This document shows, one piece after another, positions 35,188-45,215 of a DNA stretch of 64,000 nucleotides. The stretch lies in contig JAWPHD010005549.1 of the NCBI GenBank assembly GCA_037043455.1, positions 97,010 to 161,009 on the forward strand, read 5' to 3'. Within the stretch, counting starts at the first letter, position 1, and the number at the start of each line of letters is the position of its first letter. Position numbers and translations under genes: made by a program. The stretch comes from Cyrtodaria siliqua (Eukaryota > Mollusca > Bivalvia > Adapedonta > Hiatellidae). A model generated the notes under the pieces. That model was not told the DNA's origin and did no database searches. It saw only the letters and a program-made list of their open reading frames with translations.

Positions 35188-35250
35188 ACTCAATAAATAT
35201 AAAAAGATCGGACAGGGAATGTAGCATTCAAGGAGGACAGTCAACCACTA
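35188..35250 (-). mobile_element. Family P terminal scrap
   Basis: 'gatcggacagggaatgtagc' and 'caaggaggacagtcaacc': the last ~60 bases of the tail. Confidence 0.55.
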
Positions 35251-35479
35251 AAGCGGGAAATAAATTACTCATAAATTGTTACGATGTAGAGACAAGAGCA
35301 TGACGCATGGCTGTTGTTTGTCCAATATAGTCATACCCTGACAGATTAAATACGGGAAGTAATCATATAATTTATCCATGTGGATATTTCTACAAATATC
35401 AAACGTGAGACTAATTCATAGTCATAACATAAATCACGTTCGTTTCATGGTTTCAACTACCAAAGATGAATAAAAACCT

Positions 35480-35700
35480 TATGATGGCAATAGGGTGAGA
35501 CTGAGATCTGGTGCTCTCGATCACCTGGTTGAAACCCTCAGCGGCATGTTTGCCAATGACCGTTCCAAAGCGGTAGCCCTATTGTCAACCGTTTGTGTTT
35601 GTGATGTCACATGTCTTGCTTATCAACATTGAAATTCTTGTTCGGGTTAATGCGTGTCTTTGGTTAACTGTATTCTGCGAAAGCTACATTTCCTGTTCGA
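35480..35700 (+). mobile_element. Family P tail, type I, running into a satellite
   Basis: It starts near 'tgatggcaatagggtgagac' and contains 'caatgaccgttccaaagcgg'. Its terminal 'tttcctgttcga' leads without a break into the first 44-bp satellite unit. Confidence 0.7.
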
Positions 35701-37275
35701 ATTGCATACCTAGGTTTACAGGTTAATGGCGGTCACTACATCAAATTGTATACCTAGGTTTACAGGTTAATGGCGGTCACTACATCATATAGTATAACTA
35801 GGTTTAAAGGTTAATGGCGGTCACTACATCGAATTGTATACCTAGGTTTACAGTTTAAAGGTGGTCACTACATCGAATTGTATACCTAGGTTTACAGGTT
35901 AATGGCGGTCACTACATCAAATTGTATACCTAGGTTTACAGGTTAAAGGCGGTCAGTAAATCATATTGTATAACTAGGTTTTAAAGGTTAATGGCGGTCA
36001 CTACATCGAATTGTATACCTAGGTTTACAGGTTAATGGCGGTCACTACATCGAATTATATACCTAGGTTTACAGGTTAATGGCGGTCACTACATCGAATT
36101 ATATACCTAGGTTTACAGGTTAATGGTGGTCACTACATTGAATTGTATACCTAGGTCAACAGGTTAATGGCGGTTACTACATCGAATTGTATACCTAGGT
36201 TTACAGGTTAATGGTGGTCACTACATCGAATTGTATGCCTATGTTATGAGGTTAATGGCGGTCACTACATTGAATTGTATACCTAGGTTTACAGGATAAT
36301 GGCGGTTACTACATCGAATTGTATGCCTAGGTTTACAGGTTAATGGCGGTTACTACATCGAATTGTATACCTATGTTAACAGGTTAATGGCGGTTACTAC
36401 TTCGAATTGTATGCCTATGTTAACAGGTTAATGGCGGTTACTACATCGAATTGTATGCCTAGGTTTACAGGTTAATGGCGGTCACTACATAGCATTGTAT
36501 ACCTAGGTTTACAGGTTAATGGCGGTCACTACGTAGCATTGTATGCCTAGGTTTACAGGTTAATGGCGGTCACTACATCGAATTGTATACCTATGTTTAG
36601 AGGTTAATGGCGGTCACTACATCGAATTGTATACCTATGTTTAGAGGTTAATGGCGGTCACTACATAGCATTGTATACCTAGGTTTACAGGTTAATGGCG
36701 GTCACTACATCGAATTGTATACCTATGTTTACAGGTTAATGGCTGTCACTACATCGAATTGTATACCTAGGTTTACAGGTTAATGGCGGTCACTACATCG
36801 AATTGTATACCTATGTTTAGAGGTTAATGGCGGTCACTACATAGCATTGTATACCTAGGTTTACAGGTTACTACATCGAATTGTTTACCTACGTTTACAG
36901 GTTAATGGCGGTCTCTATGTGAATTGTATACCTAGGTTTACAGGTTAATGGCGGTCTCTATGTGAATTGTATACCTACGTTTACAGGTTAATGGCGGTCT
37001 CTATGTGAATTGTTTACCTACGTTTACAGGTTAATGGCGGTCACTACATCGAATTGTATACCTAGGTTTACAGGTTAATGGCTGTCACTACATCAAATTG
37101 TTTACCTATGATTACAGGTTAATGGCGGTCACTACATCGAATTGTATACCTAGGTTTACAGGTTAATGGCGGTCACTACATTGAATTGTATCCCTAGGTT
37201 TACAGGTTAATGGCGGTCACTACATCGAATTGTATACCTAGGTTTACAGGTTACTGGCGGTCACTACATCGATTA
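35698..37275. repeat. 44-bp satellite, ~36 copies
   Basis: The unit is 'gaattgtatacctaggttta' followed by 'caggttaatggcggtcacta' and 'catc'. Variants include 'ctatgtt', 'ctacgttt', 'tagcattg' and a shortened unit near 36855. The first half of the unit resembles the last ~20 bases of the family P tail ('cgacttgtatatctactttt' in other copies). A stray partial unit occurs at 38626-38655 inside an RT fragment. Confidence 0.95.
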
Positions 37276-37464
37276 AAGGATTGGGATGTAATAATATTCT
37301 ACACAGTTTAATATTCAGAAGTTTGTTTTAGTGATCTCGTGAAGTTTACTTGCATTTATAACATTCATGGTCAACAGTCCCATATTCAACCTTTGACATG
37401 CTCAGCATCACAAGACGTGTTTGTTTAATGCTGTGTGGGGGCCGTAAACAGTCGCTCTGACTCC

Positions 37465-37640
37465 AAATCTGTAGTGTTATTACTTACTGGTCCTTTGGGA
37501 TCGTCAAGACCAAGCGTAGTGGCTTTAAAGTAGAAAACGCTTAAGCTGGTGCTAGGAGGCGTGAGAGGTTTTGCACTTAACATTACCTCTAATGAGCAGA
37601 CTCAATTAAACCGAGTCTGATACTTTTATTCTCTTGTTTG
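37465..37640 (+). mobile_element. Family H repeat
   Basis: 'tgtagtgttattacttactg', 'ggtgctaggaggcgtgagag' and the hairpin 'gcagactcaattaaaccgag' with its 'tctg' closing arm (37595-37618). The AATAAA is mutated to AATTAAA here. Confidence 0.6.
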
Positions 37641-37705
37641 TATTTTGTGACGTTATTGCAAAACCTTTAGAGAGTTCCTTTATTTTCACTCGTATGTTCC
37701 CATAG

Positions 37706-37706
37706 C

Positions 37707-37772
<66 letters not shown>
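37706..37772. repeat. (CT)n microsatellite
   Basis: About 33 near-perfect CT units with one CCC interruption. Confidence 0.95.
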
Positions 37773-37804
37773 ATGACATACATCAGCTTGTCATGCTTTT
37801 AGAG

Positions 37805-38690
37805 CCAAAACGCAGTGCAGAATTTTTAAAGATGGAATAGACGAAAAGCAAAGCAGATTTCCAACGATGTACTGGATTCCCAAATTACACAAACAACCCT
37901 ATAAAGCCCGTTTTATTCCAGTTCTTCCACCAATACAAATATCTCCAAATTGTTAAGATCGTGTCTTACTGTTGTCAAAGATCACGTTAAACAATATTGT
38001 GCTAAAGCTTATGAAAACTCTGGGATTAATTCATGTTGGTCTATTAAAAGTCAGGCGACGTTCTTGATAACATTTGCAATAAACGTCAACCGTTCATCTC
38101 CATCTTATCAAAGACAAGCTTATGCTCTCATTCCAAACATTTGCTAGTGAAAATACTACATTTTTGGTCTGTAACAATATTATAGCGTTTTTAAACTATG
38201 GACAATTACACTATGCGGACTTGCCATGAAGTTTGTGAAAATGCTATATTTTGCCTCGGTAATATAATAGGGCCTTCATTTTTCATCAGATCTTTACCAA
38301 ACTTTAACTTTTTTACTGTCTGTTTTTATTATAATTCTTTTCGTCAGGTATGGAACTACCGTTTATTGAAAAATAGTTGGTATCCTTTAATGACACCTCT
38401 AGATATCTGGATGACATATCGAACATGGACAACGTTTCCTTTTCTACTATGGTTAATAATATATATGTCCTAAAACAACTTAACAAACTAACATTTCTGA
38501 AATTAACGCTTATTTTCTCGAAATCTATGACAAGAGAGATGATTTTAATTTTGATATTGTTAATTATCCCCATTTAGATGGGGCTTTTCGCCCAGCAACT
38601 GCTTATGGGGTCTATTTAGATTTCGCCACTACATCAAATTGTATAACTAATTGTATTTCGCCACTATGCTTTCCTCTTTAATTGTGCGAT
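37805..38690 (+). pseudogene. Family P RT fragment, N-terminal half to thumb
   Basis: Read across several frames on the plus strand: 'FPTMYWIPKLHKQPYKARFI' (RT entry block, 37860s), 'KITLNNIVLKLMKT'-region remnants, 'TTFLVCNNIIAFLN', then 'NDTSRYLDDISNMDNVSFST' carrying the catalytic YLDD (38380-38440). It continues with 'NNIYVLKQLNKLTF' and 'FNFDIVNYPHLDG' (38545-38585). Stops and frameshifts are frequent. The GIPMGTN-type block seen in the 55-56 kb copy is missing. No tail follows; instead a piece of 44-bp satellite sits at 38626-38655 before the 'ttcgccactatgctttcctc' C-terminal block. Confidence 0.75.
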
Positions 38691-38875
38691 GATCGGACAT
38701 GATCGGACATGACTAAGATCCGGGTGTATGTATTTAAGATAAAGTTGTTACAGTAAACACAATTTGCGTTGTATTACAGATTTAATGCATGTGATGCACA
38801 GTCAATCAACATCGTCCCAGGTTGGATTACAACAGAATATGAATTGGGAGTTGCATTAAATAATATGATAAAAAA

Positions 38876-39234
38876 ATGAATGAATAAATAAATAAATAAA
38901 TGATCAAGTAAATCAATAAATCAATAAATGAATGAATAAAAAATCAATAAATAAATAAATAAATAAATACATAAACAAACAAATAAGTAAGTTAGTGAGT
39001 GAGTGAATGAGTGCGTGCGTGCGTGAATGAGTGAGCGAGCGATCGATCGAGTGAGTGAGTGAGTGAGTGAGTGAGTGAGTGAGTGAGTGAGTGAGTGAGT
39101 GAGTGAGTGAGTGAGTGAGTAAGTTAGTAAGTAAGTAAGCAAATTAGTAAATGAGTAAGTAAAGTAAGTAAGTAGGCAAGTAGGCAAGTAGGTAGGTAGG
39201 TAGGTAGGTAGGTAGGTAGGTAGGTAAATAAGTT

Positions 39235-39270
<36 letters not shown>

Positions 39271-39298
39271 GGTAAGTAAAAAAATAAATAAATAAATA
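38876..39298. repeat. Compound tetranucleotide microsatellite
   Basis: Consecutive blocks of (AAAT)n, (GAGT)n, (AAGT)n, (GGTA)n, (AAGT)n and (AAAT)n, with drift between neighbouring motifs by single substitutions. Low-complexity open frames (THSL, LTYL repeats) come from it. Confidence 0.95.
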
Positions 39299-39920
39299 AT
39301 ACTAAATACAATCTGTATTCATTTTTACTGTATGAAACATTTGTTTTGTGAAACACCCAAAAGTATTTCAGCCGTTTGTGCGGTGTATGTTTCCTCTGTA
39401 AAATGGCAGGCCCCGATTCCTGTCAATTATAGAAGTAGCGTATTTATACCTTAATGAAAATAATGTTTATTGGTTTTTTTTGCATTATGCGTTGGAATTC
39501 AGATTGTCAATGTTCCATCATAAAACGTAAGATGGCCTTAAACTGGAATATGAAACATGAACAACCGGAGCAGGTGTGGCAAGACAGGAAATTGCATCAT
39601 AAAAACACACTTTACTCACACAAATTGTATTCCAATAAAGCTAAACTAACGTCAAACAGACTAGACAATGTATTTCAAGAACTGTGTTTCTAAATATAAA
39701 ACACTCCTGTAATCACTCACACATTCAGCCGTAAGCAAAGTAAAAACAAATTTCAACCTGTTTTAAAAACATATACAAGCCGTACGCATTGTATATAAAG
39801 CAGAGAACTTTATGAGTGGTTAAGTTAAACTATGTTAACTTGTTTCTAATTATTTGACAGAAGCTGCTTATTTTGTCACAGCTGTTCTTTATTTCTAACT
39901 TAGTCATTAGTATACGAACT
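39299..39920. other. No gene recognised
   Basis: Nothing recognised. Confidence 0.3.
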
Positions 39921-39924
39921 GGAG

Positions 39925-40195
39925 GGATTATCTTTATTTAAACTGTCCCGTTGTATTGGGATTACAATATGGTAAGAGGTCTGGTACACCCTAGAAACTG
40001 GTTAAAACAAACGGCTGCTTTCTTCCACTGACCGTTCCAATTCGGTAGCCCTATTGTCAACCATTTTATGTTTGTGATGTTAGATCTTGCCTTTTATTAC
40101 TCTGTGTAGTTGTTGTTTGATTCTGTGATTTTTTTTGTGATTGCCTGCGATCCTTGAATGCTACATTTTCTGTTCGACATTTGTATTTACGTTGG
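39925..40195 (+). mobile_element. Family P tail, type I
   Basis: It starts 'ttatctttatttaaactgtc' and ends 'ctgttcgacatttgtattta'. A deletion removes 'tgtgagg' from the splice-donor-like block. Confidence 0.7.
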
Positions 40196-40299
40196 TTTTA
40201 ATAAACTGAAGCTGTGCACTACATTCTAAGCGAATTCATATTGATTTTACCTATCACTGTTGGTGAATATACAAATAAAAGGTTATAAGTCCCACAGGA

Positions 40300-40830
40300 A
40301 GAGTAGCATTCACAGAATACAGTCACTCCAACAAGTATTACAAAGCAAAGGTGATTCAAAAAGCACATCACAAAAATATAAGGGTTGACAACTGGGTTAC
40401 CACCTTGGAACGGTCAGTGACAAAAGGGACCACCGGGAGGTTTAAACCGGTCAAGGGTGCACCAAACCTCACTCTTACCCTGTCATCTTTCTAAACAACA
40501 GAACAATGCTAATACAAAATAATCCCCGCCAAGATAATCCCTTAGATTAGATTAAAGCGTAGATAGGTGTTATAACAAAAACACAGAAATATTCATGTAT
40601 ATAATATATATAAACAATACGTTTGAAGGATTTAGGAACACGTTGTCATAGAGTCCGCCGCCCGTCCGATCGTTGCACAATCAAAGAAGAAGGCATAGTG
40701 CAAACTGTAGAAGGATCCACAACTAAGCAGGTAGTGCCCCGCAGAATACTTCGGTCGTAACTTGTGTTTATAAATGTTCTAATCATTTAAATAAATAATT
40801 CATGAACATTATCACGACCGATAATCTGCC
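40300..40830 (-). mobile_element. Family P tail, type I, with coding end
   Basis: Minus copy with the variant end 'cagtcactccaacaagtatt' shared with the 24.6-kb copy, but lacking the ~470-bp nested segment, so it represents the state before that segment was gained (or after its loss). The C-terminal coding remnant lies at 40640-40830. Confidence 0.65.
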
Positions 40831-40832
40831 TA

Positions 40833-41112
40833 AGTATGCCACTGGGGGTTTAAACCGGTTCTAGGGTGCACTAAACCTCACACTTACCCTACTGTCATTC
40901 CATTGAAACAGGACAGTGTAAATAAAGAAATCCCCGCCATGAACTAATCTCTAACCATCAATAGGCAATATAAGTAAAACACAAAAATATGCTCGTGTAA
41001 ATATAATACAAAAACACAATAGCCTAGAAATCCATAATGAAGGTACTCAATGACTTGGCAGAACCAGAGCAACAAGAGAATAAACCATTCAGGGCACGAC
41101 AAGAAAGAAGTT
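40833..41112 (-). mobile_element. Family P tail, proximal half, type I
   Basis: 'cactgggggtttaaaccggt', 'cattgaaacaggacagtgta' and 'caatgacttggcagaaccag', ending at the coding-proximal UTR. The distal half is missing where it abuts the previous copy. Confidence 0.65.
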
Positions 41113-41223
41113 GTGATCTCGATAGTTTGTCAATATATTTATCATTCAAACTAATAGAAGGAGAAGGATTTTAGTTTCACTGTAGTTCGTCTGAGATTCA
41201 GATGAGCTAATATCAAGAGATCT

Positions 41224-41817
41224 GTTAACCACGACCTTATCTCAGCTAGTGTTAACCACGACCTTATCTCAGCTAGTGTTAACCACGACCTTATCTCAGC
41301 TAGTGTTAACCACGACCTTATCTCGGCTAGTGTTAACCACGATCTTATCTCGGCTAGTGTTAACCACGACCTTATCTCGGCTAGTGTTAACCACGACCTT
41401 ATCTCAGCAAGTGTTAACCACGACCTTATCTCAGCTAGTGTTAACCACGACCTTATCTCAGCTAGTGTTAACCACGACCTTATCTCAGCAAGTGTTAACC
41501 ACGACCTTATCTCAGCTAGTGTTAACCACGACCTTATCTCAGCTAGTGTTAATCACGACCTTATCTCAGCAAGTGTTAACCACGACCTTATCTCAGCTAG
41601 TGTTAACCACGACCTTATCTCGGCTAGTGTTAACCACGACCTTATCTCGACTAGTGTTAACCACGACCTTATCTCAGCTAGTGTTAACCACGACCTTATC
41701 TCAGCTAGTGTTAACCACGACCTTATCTCAGCTAGTGTTAACCACGACCTTATCTCAGCAAGTGTTAACCACGACCTTATCTCAGCTAGTGTTAACCACG
41801 ACCTTATCTCAGCTAGG
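41224..41817 (-). repeat. 27-bp minisatellite derived from retroelement coding sequence
   Basis: About 22 copies of a unit whose minus strand starts 'actagctgagataaggtcgt' and ends 'ggttaac', translating as repeated 'LAEIRSWLT'. It joins the protease frame of the Gypsy-like relic without a break ('LLGNDLAEIRSWLT'), so the first unit is part of the retroelement gene and the rest are expansions. Variants ('ctcggctag', 'cagcaagt') recur in blocks. Confidence 0.9.
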
Positions 41818-42178
41818 TCATTGCCTAGTAACACATGAACACCTTCAAATGGCAAAGAAGATCTTATTCTCACAGTCACAGGTCCAGTAACCAAATATGA
41901 TGACAAATAAATACTAAGAAGAAAGACAGTCAATTAACCGCACTCTTCCCTTTGAATAAGTACATTAGTACCAGAATAAATCTTCTCAGAAAAAGGCAGC
42001 GTATCTGTTAATATAAGAGATTGAAAAGCTCCTGTGTCACGCAATATTTTAATAGAGATAGGCTTGGTTGAATCACCAATAGGTGATATAGAACCTTCAG
42101 ACATGAATGGTTCATAAATCTCCATAACAGAATCAGACTGGGATTTCTTGACTTCAAACATTGCATCGTTTCCAATAC
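41818..42178 (-). pseudogene. Ty3/Gypsy-like retropepsin relic
   Basis: The minus frame 42161-41818 contains 'SIKILRDTGAFQSLILTDTL' with the aspartic-protease signature DTG at 42030-42038, then 'SSYLVTGPVTV' and 'FEGVHVLLGNDLA'. It stays in one frame with a single TAA at 41934-41936. An active retropepsin is about 100 residues and matures retroelement polyproteins; here the stop and the downstream array abolish it. No RT, RNase H or integrase follows toward 41.2 kb, where the array and a family P copy take over. Confidence 0.75.
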
Positions 42179-42179
42179 A

Positions 42180-42705
42180 TTAGATATACACATCGACCAG
42201 GAAAAGGAGCATTCAATGACAACAGTCAACCACAAACACACACAGAAACAACGAACAGTTATAAAGATGAATAAAAGGTCAAAACAGACATCATAAACAC
42301 AAGAGGACTGACAATAGGATACCGCATTGGAACTGTTAGTGACAAAAAAGGTCGCTGGATGTGTGTGTGTTGGTGGGGGTGGGGGGGTGGGTGGTTAAAC
42401 CAGGTTCTAGGGTGCACCGAACCCCACAGTTACCCTACTGTCATACGGGACAGTGTAAATAAAGAAATCCCCGCAATGAACTAGTTTCTAACCAACAAGG
42501 CAACATTATTAGGCAATATAAGTAAAACACAAAGATGCTCATGTATATATAAATACAAACAAAAAATAGCCTAGAAAGCCAGAAAAAAAGTACTCAGTGA
42601 CTTGGCGGAAGACAGATCAGCAAGAGAACAAACCATTGAGTATACGACAAGACAGGATGCAGACACACATCAAACCTTTTGGGCTTTAGGAAGACGTCAT
42701 CATAG
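42180..42705 (-). mobile_element. Family P tail inserted in the Gypsy-like relic
   Basis: A full type I tail with proximal UTR, minus strand, splits protease from gag. It contains a G-rich expansion at 42359-42393 where other copies have only 'gctgggggtttaaacc'. The terminus reads 'cattcaatgacaacagtcaa'. Confidence 0.75.
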
Positions 42706-42734
42706 GGGTTTATACCTTAAAGAGGTGAGACGAT

Positions 42735-43545
42735 TAGGTTTTATATCCTCTTATGGTTACTTCCTTTACAAAGTAAAGCACTGAGAAATGAGGTGACCTT
42801 TTTTTCTCAATAATTGCAAGTAATTTGAAAAAAGGATTTTTATCAGTATTCTCATTAGATGCTTGATGTTTAGAAGATCTGGAACTGAAAATTATGAGAT
42901 TGTGATTTAGAAGTACTGTCGTACGTCAAGTGAGAGGGATGTTTAAATGAACAATGATAATGAGAGCTTGATTTTTGAACAAAGGAAACCCTGTGAGTTA
43001 GCAAATAATCATCCGCAAAACGTGCTGCATCTTTCGAAGTTTCAGCCTTAAGCAGACTCAATAAAACAGAGTCTGCTAATTTTCTTCAGTATTTAATATC
43101 ATTTTGAACTATTCAATTAAAATAAGTTGCCTTGACTTATCATGATTGCGCTCAATTTTCTTGGATGCAAACCATCTATCAAATAATTAAAATTTGGTTC
43201 GAACAAATTTAACTTGAGTTTGATTACTTTTTACAATTTCTAAACTTCTGCCTATATACCTCAGGAGCCAATTCATAAGCTTTTAAGATAATATCTTTAA
43301 CAGTTTGGTTTGAGGAACTTTGTTCTACAGTCAACTGAGTGTAAACTTCACGGGCTTTTCCAATTAAAACACTCTGTAAAAGTAATGTCCAATGTTCTAT
43401 TGGCCATTTCAAATTGTCAGCAATTTTCTCAAAATGAAGAAAATATTTGTCTTGAAAAGATGGCACTAATCTAATATGTTTAGAAACATCAAAAGTAGAC
43501 AAGCAAGGTTTTTTACGCAAGCGTAAAATAGCTGCCGAGAGAAAA
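42735..43545 (-). pseudogene. Ty3/Gypsy-like gag relic with zinc knuckle
   Basis: The minus frame 43520-43224 reads 'FDVSKHIRLVPSFQDKYFLH', 'LKWPIEHWTLLLQSVLIGKA' and 'AYELAPEVYRQKFRNCKK', a SCAN-like helical capsid segment of metazoan LTR elements. After a stop and frameshifts, 'LFDRWFASKKIE' (about 43150) and 'AETSKDAARFADDYLLTHRV' (43040-42985) follow in order. A CCHC zinc knuckle lies near 42818-42778 ('CNY*EKKGHLISQC') with a stop in place of the second Cys and a one-base loss in the A run. A 27-bp hairpin (43051-43077) replaces part of the coding region. Orientation and order with the protease define one decayed element. Confidence 0.75.
43051..43077. repeat. 27-bp perfect hairpin with AATAAA loop, inside gag
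   Basis: 'agcagactc' and 'gagtctgct' are perfect 9-base arms around 'aataaaaca'. The same hairpin is the 3' landmark of family H, but no other family H sequence is present here. Confidence 0.8.
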
Positions 43546-44520
43546 AAGCATTATTTCTGGGTAGGAACTGGGAACGAAGTAACAGATCAAGTCACGGGTG
43601 TTAAAACAATATTTAAAAAAGGAGTTGTCACGGAGACGTAAACACGCCATGACCGTTTTTTTTACCAGACACTTTCTTCCCAATTTGTGCTACCAAGTAT
43701 TTTGAATCAAGATTGGCGAATCCTTGACATGCCTTACTCATTGATTACACATAATATCCACCTTTGTTGCACGATGTGCTAAAGTACACATTAGCACAGA
43801 AATGCAATTACTCACATGTATGGGATGCGTTTGCGTTAGCGTGCATTACAACACAGATAAACTGTTCATTGATACCATGTGTAATTATAAGATTGCGTTA
43901 TCAAAGTGAAAAAAAATCAAACAAACCATTCATTACTACCTTACAATGTGCAATTACTAAAACAATATAAGGCGAATGAGTGGGAGAGTGGCGTGAAGGT
44001 GAACTTACCTTGCTTGCCAAATATATTTCCCGCATCTCTAATTCAAATTCTCTCCTTTTTATTTCTTTTTCATTCATTTTATTTCTTTTTCATTCATTTC
44101 ATTTTAGAATTTCGATTTCTTCCAATTCTATTTCTTTTCTCTTTCTTCGTTTTCAATTTGCATTTGATTTTCTTTCAACTTCCGTTTCAACCAAAACATG
44201 TAATTCTTTCTCTCCAAAATTGTCTTCATTAACCAAACATTGTACAAAAATACTTTTAATCTCAGATTTTCTCATAGAAGCTTTACATTTCGATAATTAT
44301 ATTTTTTTGCCATAGAGAGCAATTCATCTTTGTTAAGTAAATAAAACTCCTCCTGGCTAGGCGTAGTAACACATCTCTAAAGTTAAAACAATTTGGTTGT
44401 AGCTGGTTTCACTCTTTATAATATTGAAAATGTACAAAATGTACAATTCATTTTGTGCTTTTATTATTTATTAAGTATTTTATTATAGCGATAATGATTA
44501 AGTTTATCTTTATGATTTAA
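43546..44520. other. No gene; pyrimidine-rich low-complexity tract
   Basis: 44040-44190 is built from 'ttctttttcattcatttcat'-type strings, which open two frames without meaning. Nothing else recognised. Confidence 0.4.
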
Positions 44521-44524
44521 GCAA

Positions 44525-44695
44525 ACCTGTAGGCCTTATTTACCGTTCCAAGTCGGTAACCCTGTCTTCATCTCTCTTTATACCATGTATTGTCCTTTTC
44601 ATTGACTTTGTAAATAGGCTCATTTATTTCGGTTTCTGGTGCAGTGCTGACTACGGTGTCATTGCGTTTGATTACTGTGTTTTCTATAGGACCAT
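44525..44695 (+). mobile_element. Family P tail end, type II
   Basis: 'ccgttccaagtcggtaaccc' then the type II extension through 'ggtgtcattgcgtttg' to 'tttctataggacc'. Confidence 0.6.
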
Positions 44696-45084
44696 TAATT
44701 TACATTTTTTAGGTTACGCAATGGAAACCCGTTAATGAAAATACACGTATTTTAACAATAAAAATGTAATCAGATATGTCTTTGTTTATATATTGTGTTT
44801 GACATTCTTCTAACTCAATTGAACAAAAACACCCCGCAGCTCTACAACCCAATTAATTTGTTCGTTTCATATATAACTTCAATAGTCCCTTTATACCTCT
44901 TAAATCTTCAGCAGGTATCAATTAAAGAGTCCATGGTTAATTATTACCAGGAGCCATACTGATACATTATCTGCCAGGCTGCATAGCAAACGCAAACAAC
45001 TTAGTTCCACGTCAAAATCACTTATAATCAGTCTGACGGTGGCGAATATTTCCCCAAGCATCGGTTGAGTATGACGCTTATGAC
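44696..45084. other. No gene recognised
   Basis: Nothing recognised. Confidence 0.3.
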
Positions 45085-45215
45085 GGTGATGTCGTATCTT
45101 GTCTATATTTATCTTTGTAATTATTATTTGTTTCCATGCGGGTTTCTGGCTGACTGTGGTCCATGAATGCTACATTACCTACTTTTCGACTTGTATATCT
45201 ACTTTTAGATGCAAA
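45085..45215 (+). mobile_element. Family P terminal fragment, type I
   Basis: 'gatgtcgtatcttgtctata' and 'gactgtggtccatgaatgct', ending 'cgacttgtatatctactttt', the best-preserved element terminus in the window. Confidence 0.6.

Noticed and set aside
35698..37275. CRISPR-like array of 44-bp repeats
   Set aside because: Units are contiguous with no unique spacers, no cas genes, and the context is eukaryotic.
38921..39356. Threonine/leucine/tyrosine-rich minus frames
   Set aside because: Tetranucleotide microsatellite translation.
41249..41890. 213-codon plus-strand frame of LTTTLSQLV repeats
   Set aside because: Antisense of the 27-bp minisatellite; the retroelement reads on the minus strand.
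43906..44315. Two overlapping 108-111 codon frames
   Set aside because: Pyrimidine-rich low-complexity tract giving Phe/Leu/Ser runs; both frames are equally open.
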